From Clostridium sp. BNL1100 (GTDB taxonomy: Bacteria > Bacillota > Clostridia > Acetivibrionales > DSM-1351): a stretch of DNA of 64,000 nt. Location of the stretch: assembly GCF_000244875.1 (NCBI RefSeq), contig NC_016791.1, positions 3,601,001 to 3,665,000 of the forward strand, given 5' to 3'. The notes below the pieces were generated by a model. That model worked only from the letters and a program-made list of their open reading frames with translations, had not been told where the DNA came from and did no database searches. Shown here one piece after another: positions 17,735 through 26,544 of this stretch; within the stretch, counting starts at the first letter, position 1, and each line of letters opens with the position of its first letter. Position numbers and translations under genes: made by a program.

Positions 17735-18913
17735 TTATTTTACAATTCTTACTTTTAATACACCTTTAATTGATTCAATCTTCTTTGCTACCTCGTCATT
17801 AGTTTCATTTTCAATATCAAGTACTGTATATGCATATTCACCTCTTGATTTACTTACCATGTCTAAAATATTTAGATTCATGGAAGAAACTGCTCCGGCG
17901 AACTGAGCTAGCATATTCGGAATATTTCTGTGGCAGATAGCGATACGTCCGTCTGTCATGCAGATACCTGCATCACAGTTTGGATAGTTTACAGAATTTT
18001 TAATATTACCATTCTCAATAAAATCAATCAACTGTTTAACAGCCATTACCGCACAGTTATCTTCTGATTCTTCAGTGGATGCTCCGAGGTGGGGAATTCC
18101 TATAACTCCATCCATCTTAGCAGTCTTACCATTAGGGAAATCGGTCACATACTTAGCAACCTTGCCATTTTTAAGTGCTACTTCAATATCGTTATCACTT
18201 ACTAACAGGTCTCTTGCAAAATTAAGGATGATAACACCATCCTTCATCTTGGAAATCGTATCTTCGTTAATCATTTCCTTGGTATTAACATTAGGATCCG
18301 AATTCTCTATCAAAGGAGTGTGAAGAGTGATATAGTCACACTCTTTATAAATTTCGTCTCTGGTTTTAACGTGTACAATATCACGGGACAAATTCCACGC
18401 ACTGTCTACGGAAATGAACGGGTCATATCCATAAACTTTCATTCCCAGGCGGTTAGCTGCATTTGCTACTAGAACACCGATTGCTCCAAGGCCGATAACG
18501 CCTAACTTCTTGCCCTTTATTTCCTTCCCCGCAAACTTGCCTTTGCCTTTTTCTACAGCCTTAGCAATAGCAGGCTCTTCTTTTATAGTCTGCACCCAGT
18601 TAACTCCACCGATGATATCACGGGAAGCTAACATAAGTCCTGCAATTACTAATTCCTTTACACCGTTTGCATTTGCTCCCGGTGTATTAAATACGACAAT
18701 CCCATGCTCGGCACATTTTTCTAGCGGTATATTGTTGACACCAGCTCCTGCCCTTGCAATCGCCTTTAGATTACTGCCAAATTCCATGTCATGCATCGCT
18801 GCACTTCTAACTAAAATCGCATCTGCTTCATTGACATTCTCAACCTTTTTATGTTCCTCGGTAAAAATGTCTAAACCAATATTTGCTATCGGATTAAGAC
18901 AACTATATTTCAT
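17735..18913 (-). CDS. serA: D-3-phosphoglycerate dehydrogenase
   Basis: 392 residues. It oxidises 3-phosphoglycerate to 3-phosphohydroxypyruvate, the first step of serine synthesis. It has the NAD-binding loop GVIGLGAIGVLVANAA near residue 140, an RAGAGVNNI substrate motif near residue 70, the catalytic Arg in ILNFARDLLV, and the Glu/His pair in GIPHLGASTEESEDN. A short C-terminal ACT domain (AQFAGAVSSMNLNILDMVSK) suggests serine feedback or dimer contact. The protein is shorter than the E. coli/Mycobacterium long form because it lacks the intervening domain. It follows serC by 24 bp on the same transcript. Confidence 0.93.
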   Translation of the reverse strand: MKYSCLNPIANIGLDIFTEEHKKVENVNEADAILVRSAAMHDMEFGSNLKAIARAGAGVNNIPLEKCAEHGIVVFNTPGANANGVKELVIAGLMLASRDIIGGVNWVQTIKEEPAIAKAVEKGKGKFAGKEIKGKKLGVIGLGAIGVLVANAANRLGMKVYGYDPFISVDSAWNLSRDIVHVKTRDEIYKECDYITLHTPLIENSDPNVNTKEMINEDTISKMKDGVIILNFARDLLVSDNDIEVALKNGKVAKYVTDFPNGKTAKMDGVIGIPHLGASTEESEDNCAVMAVKQLIDFIENGNIKNSVNYPNCDAGICMTDGRIAICHRNIPNMLAQFAGAVSSMNLNILDMVSKSRGEYAYTVLDIENETNDEVAKKIESIKGVLKVRIVK

Positions 18914-18937
18914 GACTATACCCCTTTCGACGTCTTA

Positions 18938-20020
18938 TTACAGGTTCTCAGCTTCAAACTTTTTCATAAACTCAACTAATGCCTCAACACCTTCGATAGG
19001 CATAGCATTATAGATGGAAGCTCTCATACCACCTACGGTCCTGTGACCCTTTAGGTTCTCAAAGCCCGCAGCCTTTGATTCTTTAATGAATTTTGCGTCA
19101 AGCTCTTCATTTCCAGTAACAAAAGGAACATTCATTAAGGAACGGTCTTCTTTCACAACAGTTCCATGGAACATCTTGCTCTGGTCTAAGAAATCATAAA
19201 GTATCGCTGCTTTTTTCTCATTATGAGCCTTCATAGCCTCTAAGCCGCCTTGATTCTTAATCCACTTAAATACCTTACCACAGATATAAATACCATAAGC
19301 AGGAGGGGTATTATACATAGAACCCTCTTTAGCATGAATTTTATATTTCATCATGGTTGGAGTGCCGGGAAGCGTATCTTCGGTGATGAGATCTTCACGG
19401 ATGATAACAATTACAACACCTGCAGGTCCAATGTTCTTCTGAACGCCACCATAGATTATGCCATACTTTGTTACATCAACAGGTTCTGACAAGAAACATG
19501 AAGAAACGTCGGAAACTAATATTTTACCCTTAGTATTCGGTAATTTTTTAAACTTTGTTCCGTATATGGTGTTGTTTTCGCAAATGTATACGTAATCAGC
19601 ATTCTCAGAAATCGGAAGGTCGGAGCAATCCGGGATATAAGAAAATGTCTTATCCTCAGAAGAAGCAATTGCATTCGCTGTTCCATAGATTTTAGCTTCC
19701 TGATATGCTTTCTTTGCCCATTGTCCGGTTATTATATGGTCAGCTACTTTATTCTTCATCAAATTCATCGGAATCATGGCAAACTGTAGTGACGCACCGC
19801 CCTGCAAGAAAAGTACTTTATAATTATCAGGAATGTTCATTAATTCCCGCAAATCCTTCTCAGCTTCCTTTATGATTACTTCGTACGCTTTGGATCTGTG
19901 GCTCATCTCCATAACAGACATACCGCTGCCTCTGTAATCCAGCATCTCATCTGCTGCTTCCTTTAGTACCTCTACCGGCAACATTGCCGGTCCTGCAGAA
20001 AAATTATAAATCCTTCCCAA
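18938..20020 (-). CDS. serC: Phosphoserine aminotransferase
   Basis: 360-residue PLP enzyme that makes O-phosphoserine from 3-phosphohydroxypyruvate and glutamate. It starts GRIYNFSAGPAMLPVEVL, the family N-terminus. The PLP-binding lysine is in YGGVQKNIGPAGVV, and FLQGGASLQFAMIP and the C-terminal GGMRASIYNAMP are also typical. TTG at 20020 is preceded at 7 nt by AAGGAGGA and matches the family N-terminus, so it is the likely start. The frame is open 34 codons further upstream to 20122, in a cysteine-rich stretch that looks like leader rather than protein. A phosphoserine phosphatase (serB) is not in the window. Confidence 0.93.
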   Translation of the reverse strand: MGRIYNFSAGPAMLPVEVLKEAADEMLDYRGSGMSVMEMSHRSKAYEVIIKEAEKDLRELMNIPDNYKVLFLQGGASLQFAMIPMNLMKNKVADHIITGQWAKKAYQEAKIYGTANAIASSEDKTFSYIPDCSDLPISENADYVYICENNTIYGTKFKKLPNTKGKILVSDVSSCFLSEPVDVTKYGIIYGGVQKNIGPAGVVIVIIREDLITEDTLPGTPTMMKYKIHAKEGSMYNTPPAYGIYICGKVFKWIKNQGGLEAMKAHNEKKAAILYDFLDQSKMFHGTVVKEDRSLMNVPFVTGNEELDAKFIKESKAAGFENLKGHRTVGGMRASIYNAMPIEGVEALVEFMKKFEAENL

Positions 20021-20093
20021 TGTTTTGTCCTCCTTATATATTACTCCCTCTGGCTCCAATAACCTCTGTATCCCTCTTGATTTACAGCAATCG

Positions 20094-20162
20094 CTACAAG
20101 AATAGAACAATTTCATATTCACCGCCCCATTGCGTTCCAGATAGATGCCATCTAAATTTCAC
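20094..20162 (-). CDS. Possible 22-residue upstream ORF in the serC leader
   Basis: GTG (20162-20160) sits 7 nt after AAGGAG (20175-20170) and opens a 22-codon frame, KFRWHLSGTQWGGEYEIVL in part, ending TAG at 20094. It contains two tryptophans. It ends about 74 nt ahead of the serC start. A real ribosome binding site makes it worth listing as a leader peptide, but coding is unproven. Confidence 0.35.
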   Translation of the reverse strand: MKFRWHLSGTQWGGEYEIVLFL

Positions 20163-20262
20163 AGCAACACTCCTTAACGAAACTCATAGTTTATTGGAAG
20201 TTTAGGGAGATATTATGGCACTAGCTTTATGTATGCCATCTAGTTTAATGTTTTTTGCAACT
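20123..20262 (-). promoter_or_regulatory. Long 5' leader of serC-serA with alternative pairings
   Basis: The predicted transcript start (near 20262) leaves about 240 nt before serC. The leader holds two copies of TAGATGGCAT (minus strand; 20242-20233 and 20154-20145) and one TGCCAT (20220-20215) that can pair with ATGGCA of either copy but not both. That is the layout of an attenuator or translational switch. No T-box (the TGGNACCGCG core) or known serine/glycine riboswitch is visible. Confidence 0.4.
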
Positions 20263-20268
20263 ATATAA

Positions 20269-20297
20269 ATAATAGCAAACAATGCACTTTATTACAA
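20269..20297 (-). promoter_or_regulatory. Promoter of serC-serA
   Basis: Minus-strand TTGTAA (20297-20292), 17-nt spacer, TATTAT (20274-20269). Both hexamers match the sigma-A consensus at 4-5 of 6 positions with ideal spacing. Confidence 0.6.
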
Positions 20298-20463
20298 TAA
20301 AATAATAGCTAAATGAAGTCGAAAGTTAATTATTCTACAAAAAATCCAATAATCCCCTTATTGTATTTGACTGAGAAATATAGTTACACACAATAGTCTA
20401 TTTACAATAAAAAAAAGAAGCCATGTAAATCTTATAATATTGTATCCTAAACAAACGGAATAA

Positions 20464-20506
20464 GCCGCTGCAAAACAATTTTGTTTTGCAGCGGCTGTTT
20501 TTTGCT
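20464..20506 (+). terminator. Strong intrinsic terminator, best read on the plus strand
   Basis: Perfect 13-bp stem GCCGCTGCAAAAC/GTTTTGCAGCGGC (20464-20476, 20483-20495), then TGTTTTTTG on the plus strand. On the minus strand it lies downstream of the HAF-repeat gene at 20535 but the following bases (TTATTCCG) make a poor U tract. It may serve that gene or end a small plus-strand RNA. Confidence 0.6.
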
Positions 20507-20534
20507 GAGCGGTACAATTACGTTTTTATAATCG

Positions 20535-21572
20535 TCAATATTCAAATAAACCTTCCGGTAATAGTTTAATTAAAAAAGAATTTTCTGTTGTATTTCCTGT
20601 TCGTATTTTCATAATATCGTAAGTGATTTGGCCTTGATCATTTATTTGTCCTAAAATATCATATTCTCCTGACGCACCTCCCAAATCTCTCATATTCCCG
20701 TTTTCCCATAAAACTACACGATCACCATTATAGTTTGAAGTTCCAATAATCTGACCTAAATTATTAATGTCCGATACTCTTGTATAACTGCTCCCCGGTA
20801 TGTCTAGCGCTGTCATTTGGTCATTTTCCCACAAGAATGCGATGTACTTACCATCCGGCATTTTAACATTTCCAATAACCTGACCCTTGTCATTTATCGC
20901 TATCGCCGAAGATGACAATCCGCCAAGTGTCCCCAAATCATTCATCTTACCATTTTCCCATAAAAATGCATGGCTTTGTCCATCAGGCATATACGAATAC
21001 CCTACAACCTGTCCTTTGTTATTTATATCTGATGCATGGGAATAATTCCCTCCAAGTGTGCCCAAATCCCGTATCTGCCCATTTTCCCATAAAAATGCGT
21101 GATACTCAGTTTTTCCTTCTCCCATTGATACCTTGGCTGCACCAGCTATCTGACCGTTATCGTTCATAGCATAAGGAGATGCACTCAAAGCTCCTAGATT
21201 CCCCAAATCTGTCATTTGGCCATTTTCTAATAAAAACACCCGTGAATTTCTGTCAGTACCCACAATCTGACCATTATTATTTATATCTAAAAACATACTA
21301 AATTCACCTGCGACATCAGACATATCTCTCAATTGCCCATTCTCCCATAAAAAGGGATGAAACATTATATCTGTCGAATCTATTGTCGCCACACCAACAA
21401 TCTGACCTAAATCGTTCATACCTAAGAAGATTGTGGAACCATCACCTATCGTCCCAAGATTTGTTACTTGTGTGTTTTCCCAAACCGGGCCTTGTAAGAC
21501 TTCAGCATAAGCACCATTGATAGTAAACATCAAGCTTATTGCCAAAACAATTAAAAAGGTTTTCTTTTTCAA
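20535..21572 (-). CDS. Secreted HAF-repeat protein
   Basis: 345 residues. A signal peptide (KKKTFLIVLAISLMFTINGA, cut after AYA) is followed by about eight degenerate repeats of roughly 38-45 residues. Each repeat carries AFLWENGQMxDLGTLGG and then an INNxGQVVGxS element. This matches the HAF family of extracellular repeats, which probably fold as a beta-propeller; no enzyme activity is known. TTG at 21572 follows GGGGAGGGG at 6-8 nt and starts the signal peptide directly, so the 13 codons further upstream are excluded. A small TTGACA/TGTCAA inverted repeat (9-nt spacer) lies just upstream at 21605-21625. No neighbour explains its function. Confidence 0.85.
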   Translation of the reverse strand: MKKKTFLIVLAISLMFTINGAYAEVLQGPVWENTQVTNLGTIGDGSTIFLGMNDLGQIVGVATIDSTDIMFHPFLWENGQLRDMSDVAGEFSMFLDINNNGQIVGTDRNSRVFLLENGQMTDLGNLGALSASPYAMNDNGQIAGAAKVSMGEGKTEYHAFLWENGQIRDLGTLGGNYSHASDINNKGQVVGYSYMPDGQSHAFLWENGKMNDLGTLGGLSSSAIAINDKGQVIGNVKMPDGKYIAFLWENDQMTALDIPGSSYTRVSDINNLGQIIGTSNYNGDRVVLWENGNMRDLGGASGEYDILGQINDQGQITYDIMKIRTGNTTENSFLIKLLPEGLFEY

Positions 21573-21865
21573 AATATACCCCTCCCCTAATAAATTGAGC
21601 TTCTTTGACATAACCTACTTGTCAATTTTGATTTTGAAATTTAAGTTTATATGGAGATATAAATAATTGCGTAGAATTATCAAGAATAACGACATAAGTC
21701 CTGTCCTTATAAATATTTTACATTATAATTTTTATTTTGTAAATATATGTAATTATTGGTATTTTATGTTCATATACTGTCTGTCCTTCTTTCCTGCGAA
21801 ATCCTTTTACTTTCTTAAGAAATCTTTTTCTAAAAATAAATACATTCTAAAACAAACAAAAGTAC
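21573..21865. other. AT-rich gene-free stretch between the HAF-repeat gene and rubrerythrin
   Basis: No credible coding frame. It should contain the promoter of the HAF-repeat gene on the minus strand. The only pattern I see is TTGACA-N9-TGTCAA at 21605-21625, which could be an operator or part of a promoter. Confidence 0.4.
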
Positions 21866-21904
21866 AAAAAAATACAACCCCCATAACTGAGAATTGTATT
21901 TTTT
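21866..21904 (-). terminator. Terminator of reverse rubrerythrin
   Basis: Arms AAAAAAATACAA (21866-21877) and TTGTATTTTTT (21894-21904) around a C-rich loop, 21 bp after the stop codon. It is closely similar to the terminator at 4625-4676. Confidence 0.7.
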
Positions 21905-21925
21905 CATATCATATTGTATTATTTT

Positions 21926-22471
21926 TTATTTAAAATATCTGTTCAGCAAGCCCTTAAACCCTGCGCCGTGCCTTGCCTCATCTTTACACATTTCATGAAC
22001 TGTATCGTGAATCGCATCAAGGTTGAGCTGTTTTGCACGTGTTGCAAGATCCTTCTTGCCCTTGCATGCTCCTGCTTCGGCTTCTGCTCTCAATTCTAGG
22101 TTTTTCTTAGTGTCAGCATGAACTACTTCACCAAGCAATTCTGCAAACTTTGCAGCGTGTTCAGCCTCTTCCCATGCAGCAAGCTTGTAAAAAGCACCGA
22201 TTTCGGGGTAACCTTCACGCTCAGCCTGTCTTGCCATTGCAAGGTACATACCAACCTCAGTACATTCTCCCATAAAGTTTGCTCTCAGGCCTTCAAGTAT
22301 CTCGGCATCAACACCCTGTGCTACACCAATTCTATGTTCATCAGCCCACTGTTCTGATGTTTCTGACTGCTCAATAAATTTTGCCTTTGGTGCTTTACAT
22401 TGTGGACAAGCATCCGGCGCCTCATTACCAACATGTACATATCCGCAAACTGAACAAACAAATTTCTTCAT
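21926..22471 (-). CDS. Reverse rubrerythrin (rubredoxin domain first), peroxide reductase
   Basis: 181 residues. The rubredoxin iron site comes first ([22 protein letters not shown], as two CxxC pairs), followed by the four-helix diiron domain with [31 protein letters not shown] and the C-terminal [13 protein letters not shown]. The domain order is the opposite of classical rubrerythrin, and this type reduces hydrogen peroxide with NADH in clostridia. ATG at 22471 is preceded by GGGAGG at about 10 nt. A TTG six codons earlier overlaps that binding site and is rejected. The gene is monocistronic and divergent from the stalk-domain gene. A classical rubrerythrin is encoded at 37236. Confidence 0.92.
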   Translation of the reverse strand: MKKFVCSVCGYVHVGNEAPDACPQCKAPKAKFIEQSETSEQWADEHRIGVAQGVDAEILEGLRANFMGECTEVGMYLAMARQAEREGYPEIGAFYKLAAWEEAEHAAKFAELLGEVVHADTKKNLELRAEAEAGACKGKKDLATRAKQLNLDAIHDTVHEMCKDEARHGAGFKGLLNRYFK

Positions 22472-22658
22472 AATCAAAAATCCTCCCAATACAATTTTAT
22501 ATTTTATTTTTATTTTATTTGAAATCTTAACGACAATTATATATGTACCCGGTGAGGATTACCTAAAACAAAAATTTATCAATCTTTTTTATGGGAACTT
22601 TTATCATATTTTGTTGTCTAATAAATATATAATATAAATTCGAAGGGAGCTTAGTACT

Positions 22659-23660
22659 ATGAAAAACAAAAGAATAGTAGCAGGATTATTAGCAGTCACA
22701 ATTTTATCACTTTCATCTGTTCCATCTTTAGCAAACTATACAGAAAATCTTAAAGCAATCAATATTTCTGAGCAAATTGACACTACGGAGAACCAATCTT
22801 CTTTTGGCTCTTTCACAGGTACGGTTAAGAAAATAACCGATTTTGAAGGCGTTAAGGGTTCAAAGTTTGTTCTGGTAGAAAATCAAGACGGACAGCAAGC
22901 AAACCTGATAATATCAAATAGTACATACGTTGTTAATAATGAAAAAATTGATACCGGTTCTGTTATAACCGGATTTTATGATGTGAATGCACCAATGCTG
23001 ATGATTTACCCTCCGCAATATAACACAGAAGTTGTTAGTGTTGCCAGTAGTAAAGTTCAGTGCATAAAAATTGACAGGTTCGATAAAGATTTAGTCAGTT
23101 CCGACAATATGTTAAAATTGAATATTTCTAAGGAAACAGAAATAATATCACAGGATGGAAAAGCTTTTGAAGGTGAACTTGCAAACAGAAATCTTGTAGT
23201 ACTTTACGGTATATCAACCAAAAGCATCCCTGCGCAGACCAATCCGGATAAAATAGTTGTATTGTTTGAAAAAGCTGTTGAACCTACAGATGAGGAAAAA
23301 GTTATTCAAAGCGGTAATGTTGCTTCTATGAACGTAGTTGTTAACAACAAGACAATTGTAGCCCCTTCAGCATACACTAATAAGAAGGGTACTTTTATGG
23401 TTCCTGTACGTGCAATTGCTGAGAATTTGGGATTTGATGTAAGCTGGGAAGGCAAGACAAAAACTGTAATGCTAGGTAAAGGCATTTCTTTGACAATAGG
23501 CAAAGATAACTACATTTATATGAAAACTGCCCCCATTCAACTGGGAACAGCCCCTGAAATCGTAGATGGAAAGACCTTTGTTCCGTTAAGCTTTTTCAAA
23601 GATGTTCTTGGCATGAAAACTGTTAATGTTTCTGACTCCGACATTGTAATAAGCGATTAA
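22659..23660 (+). CDS. Secreted stalk-domain (copper amine oxidase N-terminal-like) protein
   Basis: 333 residues with a signal peptide (RIVAGLLAVTILSLSSVP, cut near SLANY). The middle region (about 45-210) is beta-rich without a motif I know. The C-terminal 110 residues are a copper amine oxidase N-terminal-like stalk domain: VVVNNKTIVAPSAYTNKKGT, then FMVPVRAIAENLGFDVSWEG and KTFVPLSFFKDVLGM. These domains occur in many Firmicute surface proteins and are thought to bind the wall or other proteins; catalysis is not implied. ATG is preceded by GAAGGGAGC. It is convergent with the CDF transporter and ends at a shared terminator. Confidence 0.85.
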   Translation: MKNKRIVAGLLAVTILSLSSVPSLANYTENLKAINISEQIDTTENQSSFGSFTGTVKKITDFEGVKGSKFVLVENQDGQQANLIISNSTYVVNNEKIDTGSVITGFYDVNAPMLMIYPPQYNTEVVSVASSKVQCIKIDRFDKDLVSSDNMLKLNISKETEIISQDGKAFEGELANRNLVVLYGISTKSIPAQTNPDKIVVLFEKAVEPTDEEKVIQSGNVASMNVVVNNKTIVAPSAYTNKKGTFMVPVRAIAENLGFDVSWEGKTKTVMLGKGISLTIGKDNYIYMKTAPIQLGTAPEIVDGKTFVPLSFFKDVLGMKTVNVSDSDIVISD

Positions 23661-23681
23661 AAAAGAACTGGATATTTACAT

Positions 23682-23720
23682 AAACAGCCAGGGGAATAGG
23701 GTACCTCCCCTTGGCTGTTT
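23682..23720. terminator. Bidirectional terminator
   Basis: AAACAGCCA-GGGGA pairs with TCCCC-TTGGCTGTTT (23682-23720, one bulged T). It lies between the convergent stalk-domain gene and the CDF transporter, with T/A runs on both sides. Confidence 0.85.
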
Positions 23721-24578
23721 TCAACACGGGTTAATATGAACTACCGCATCCTTTATTCCTTTAATATCCTTCACTTTTGCCTTAATTGTACCGGCAATCT
23801 TGTGACTCTCGTTTACAGACATTTCTCCATCTACAGACACTTTTATAATTAATATAAAGCCCTCTCCAACCGGCTTTGCATTGATTGAATCAATATGGTC
23901 AACTCCACTGATGCTTTGAATCAGATTAAGTGCATTTTCCTTAAAGGCGGGGTCCATGTTGGTATCCATGAGAACCTTAAATGACGAAATAAATATTTTG
24001 ATTCCGGTATAGAAAATCCAAAGAGAAATAAGTATACCCACAGCACCGTCTACCCATGCAAAGCCCAAGTATCCCATAATAATACCGAGGATAGTACCGG
24101 AGGTAACAAAAACATCGTTTCTGTGGTCTTCCGAATTTGCAATAACAAGAAGATTATCCATTTTCTTTCCCACACGACTGGTATAAATAAATAATGAGAG
24201 CTTAACTGCAATGGTAATTATCGCTGCAGCTATCAGAAACCATGATACTGTGAATGTAGCCCTATTTACTATTGAAGACAGTGAACTTTTAAAAATTGTA
24301 AATGAAACAAACATAAGAGAAATGCTTATAATCATGGAAAAAATGTATTCCGCCTTGCCATGTCCATAGGGATGGTCACTATCTTCAGGCTTGCTGGCAA
24401 TACTGTTTCCCACTAGGGTCATAACCGAAGCAAAAACGTCTCCGGCACTGTTAAAACCGTCAGCAATCATAGCCTGGCTCCGGCTTAGGAAGCCTGCCGC
24501 AAGTTTTAAGGAAAGAAGAAAAATATTTGCTGCAATACCAAGTATCGCAACAAGCCGGGTAATTTTGAACCTATCCAT
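23721..24578 (-). CDS. Cation diffusion facilitator (CDF) family transporter
   Basis: 285 residues with about six membrane helices and a C-terminal cytoplasmic domain (DHIDSINAKPVGEGFILIIK onward). The metal-binding signatures of the family are present: MIADGFNSAGDVFASV in helix 2, HPYGHGKAEYI after it, and HRNDVFVTSG in helix 5. It exports divalent cations (zinc, iron or manganese) against protons; the metal cannot be told. It follows the DUF445 gene by 22 bp, so it is probably the last gene of an engB-DUF445-CDF transcript. Confidence 0.9.
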   Translation of the reverse strand: MDRFKITRLVAILGIAANIFLLSLKLAAGFLSRSQAMIADGFNSAGDVFASVMTLVGNSIASKPEDSDHPYGHGKAEYIFSMIISISLMFVSFTIFKSSLSSIVNRATFTVSWFLIAAAIITIAVKLSLFIYTSRVGKKMDNLLVIANSEDHRNDVFVTSGTILGIIMGYLGFAWVDGAVGILISLWIFYTGIKIFISSFKVLMDTNMDPAFKENALNLIQSISGVDHIDSINAKPVGEGFILIIKVSVDGEMSVNESHKIAGTIKAKVKDIKGIKDAVVHINPC

Positions 24579-24600
24579 AATATAACCTCTCTAAAAAATA

Positions 24601-25854
24601 TTAAAACAGCTGGGACAGTAGATGGATAACCAAGCCTGCCAAGCCACCTATAACGGTTCCGTTAATCCTGATATACTGTAGGTCAGCCCCAACCTGAACT
24701 TCCAACTTATCCACCATGTCTTTTGTTTCCCAGCCTTCCATAGTATCGTATATAAGAGAACCCACTCTGTCACCGTATTGGGAAACTATACTTTCAATAC
24801 CACCGATTACGGTATTATCAATTGTTTCACGCAGTGTATCATTATTATTGATTCCATTGATAACCATATCAATCAGTAAGCTTACTTTTTCCGTAAGTTT
24901 AGCTTCATTTTCAAAATATGAATTTTTGTAATCAACTATTACTTCTGTCAGCATATTTACAACTTTATTATAAACATCGGAATCCAATATCTGGCCCTTG
25001 AGTGTCTCCCCTTTTTCAATAAGCTCCTGAGAATTTTTCATATCATCAATCAATTTAGGAATAACAGACATCAAAAGTTTATTTATTTCGGCCTCGTCGT
25101 TTGTATCTATCTCTTCAGTCTGCCTGTTTAAGAATTCAAGTATCTTTCGGTAGACTAAATCCCCAATAAAAGGTAGCGCAAGAGTTTTATTTATTCCCCC
25201 AAGTACAAGGATTGTCTTGTCCTTATTGTCATTGATAAATTTATATGTAGCGTTAAGAAGTCCCTTTACAAGAGGTTTGTGATAACCTGACTCTACAAGG
25301 GGCGTCAAGCTCTTTCCCAACAAAGGGTACAGGCTTACATCCTCAACTTTGGTATGGAGCTGCGCTTTTAAAAAACTCCCGACTTTTTCATCATTTACAA
25401 AGGAATCAGCCAAAGCAGGAAGTCTCACAACTATGGCTTCTACAATCATGTCTCTGTTTTTATCAACATAGCCTGAAACTGTTTTTGAAATACTTACCTT
25501 GTCCAGCTTGGCCTTAATAATTTCAGGTGTAAAAAAATTAGAGACTACAAAGTTTGACAAAGCCTTGGCTATTCTTGATTTGTTGTTTGCAATAATGGCT
25601 GTATGAGGAATAATCTTAAGTCCTAAAGGGTGCTTGAAAAGTGCCACCACGGCAAACCAGTCCGCAAGGGCACCTACCATTGAGGCTTCTGCAAAAGCCG
25701 CAATGGAGGAATACAGAAGTCCTCGTCCCTGTAAACTTTTAAAAATAATGAAAACGATGGTCATAAACACTAATAGCGACGTTGCAATAATTTTCATCAT
25801 TCTCAATTTTTTTCTAAGCTTTTCATTTTCATCTGTATAAGTGTACTTTTCCAT
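24601..25854 (-). CDS. DUF445 family membrane-anchored protein
   Basis: 417 residues with one or two N-terminal helices (MKIIATSLLVFMTIVFIIF; VGALADWFAVVALFKHPLG) and a C-terminal helix (GTVIGGLAGLVIHLLSQLF). The long middle part is soluble, helical and rich in charged residues. The AxAEASMVGALADWFAVVAL segment and the C-terminal ADLQYIRINGTVIGGLAG are the conserved ends of the YheB/DUF445 family, linked with spore or envelope functions in Firmicutes but without known biochemistry. It lies 15 bp after engB. Confidence 0.87.
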   Translation of the reverse strand: MEKYTYTDENEKLRKKLRMMKIIATSLLVFMTIVFIIFKSLQGRGLLYSSIAAFAEASMVGALADWFAVVALFKHPLGLKIIPHTAIIANNKSRIAKALSNFVVSNFFTPEIIKAKLDKVSISKTVSGYVDKNRDMIVEAIVVRLPALADSFVNDEKVGSFLKAQLHTKVEDVSLYPLLGKSLTPLVESGYHKPLVKGLLNATYKFINDNKDKTILVLGGINKTLALPFIGDLVYRKILEFLNRQTEEIDTNDEAEINKLLMSVIPKLIDDMKNSQELIEKGETLKGQILDSDVYNKVVNMLTEVIVDYKNSYFENEAKLTEKVSLLIDMVINGINNNDTLRETIDNTVIGGIESIVSQYGDRVGSLIYDTMEGWETKDMVDKLEVQVGADLQYIRINGTVIGGLAGLVIHLLSQLF

Positions 25855-25869
25855 ATAAAAATCCCCGTC

Positions 25870-26484
25870 CTAAACCTTCTGTTCTTCACCCGTTACATTC
25901 AATGCATTGTCAAACTCCGCCCAGACCTTTTCAAGACCTAAACGGTTTGACGTTGAAAATGGTATAACCTTTTCGGCTCCATCCAGTTGTAAAACCTTAC
26001 GTATATCATTTATGCGAGGATTTATCTGTCCTCTGGATATCTTATCAGCCTTGTTGGCTATGATAAGTGTATTGAGTCCAAAACCCTTTAACCATTGATA
26101 CATAATAATATCGTCCTTACTTGGAGAATGTCTGATATCTACAAGTAATACAACCATTTTAAGGAAATTTTCTTTCCTTGAATACAGATATGTTTCGATA
26201 ATATTCGACCATGATGCCTTCATCTCTTTTGATACACTGGCAAAGCCATAACCCGGCAAGTCCACTAAATAAAAATTCTCATTAACACTAAAGAAATTTA
26301 TCTGCCTGGTCTTACCCGGAGTTGAACCCACTCTTGCAAGACTTTTTCTGTTAACCAAAGTATTAATTATTGATGATTTACCTACATTTGACCTTCCTGC
26401 AAAAGCGATCTCCGGAAAGCCCGTAACCGGGTATTGGTTTGGCTTTACAGCCGTAATTTCGTGTGAAGCATTCTTAATAATCAT
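25870..26484 (-). CDS. ysxC: Ribosome biogenesis GTPase EngB/YsxC
   Basis: 204 residues, typical length. GTPase motifs: G1 GRSNVGKSSIIN near residue 31, G2 GSTPGKTRQ, G3 DLPGYG, G4 NKAD and a SxR G5-like element near the C-terminus. EngB is needed for 50S subunit assembly. It often sits downstream of lon or clpX in Firmicutes, but here it is preceded by a MATE transporter and followed by DUF445 and CDF genes with short gaps. Confidence 0.93.
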   Translation of the reverse strand: MIIKNASHEITAVKPNQYPVTGFPEIAFAGRSNVGKSSIINTLVNRKSLARVGSTPGKTRQINFFSVNENFYLVDLPGYGFASVSKEMKASWSNIIETYLYSRKENFLKMVVLLVDIRHSPSKDDIIMYQWLKGFGLNTLIIANKADKISRGQINPRINDIRKVLQLDGAEKVIPFSTSNRLGLEKVWAEFDNALNVTGEEQKV

Positions 26485-26544
26485 AAAACCTCCGAAATTT
26501 CACAATTTTATTATTATAATGCCCAATATTTTATCTGAACAAAA

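Noticed and set aside
20020-20262. T-box in the serC leader
   Set aside because: No TGGNACCGCG core and no terminator/antiterminator pair.
20535-21572. Repeats of the HAF gene as a CRISPR-like array
   Set aside because: Repeats are degenerate, in frame and of protein repeat length; no regular spacers or cas genes.
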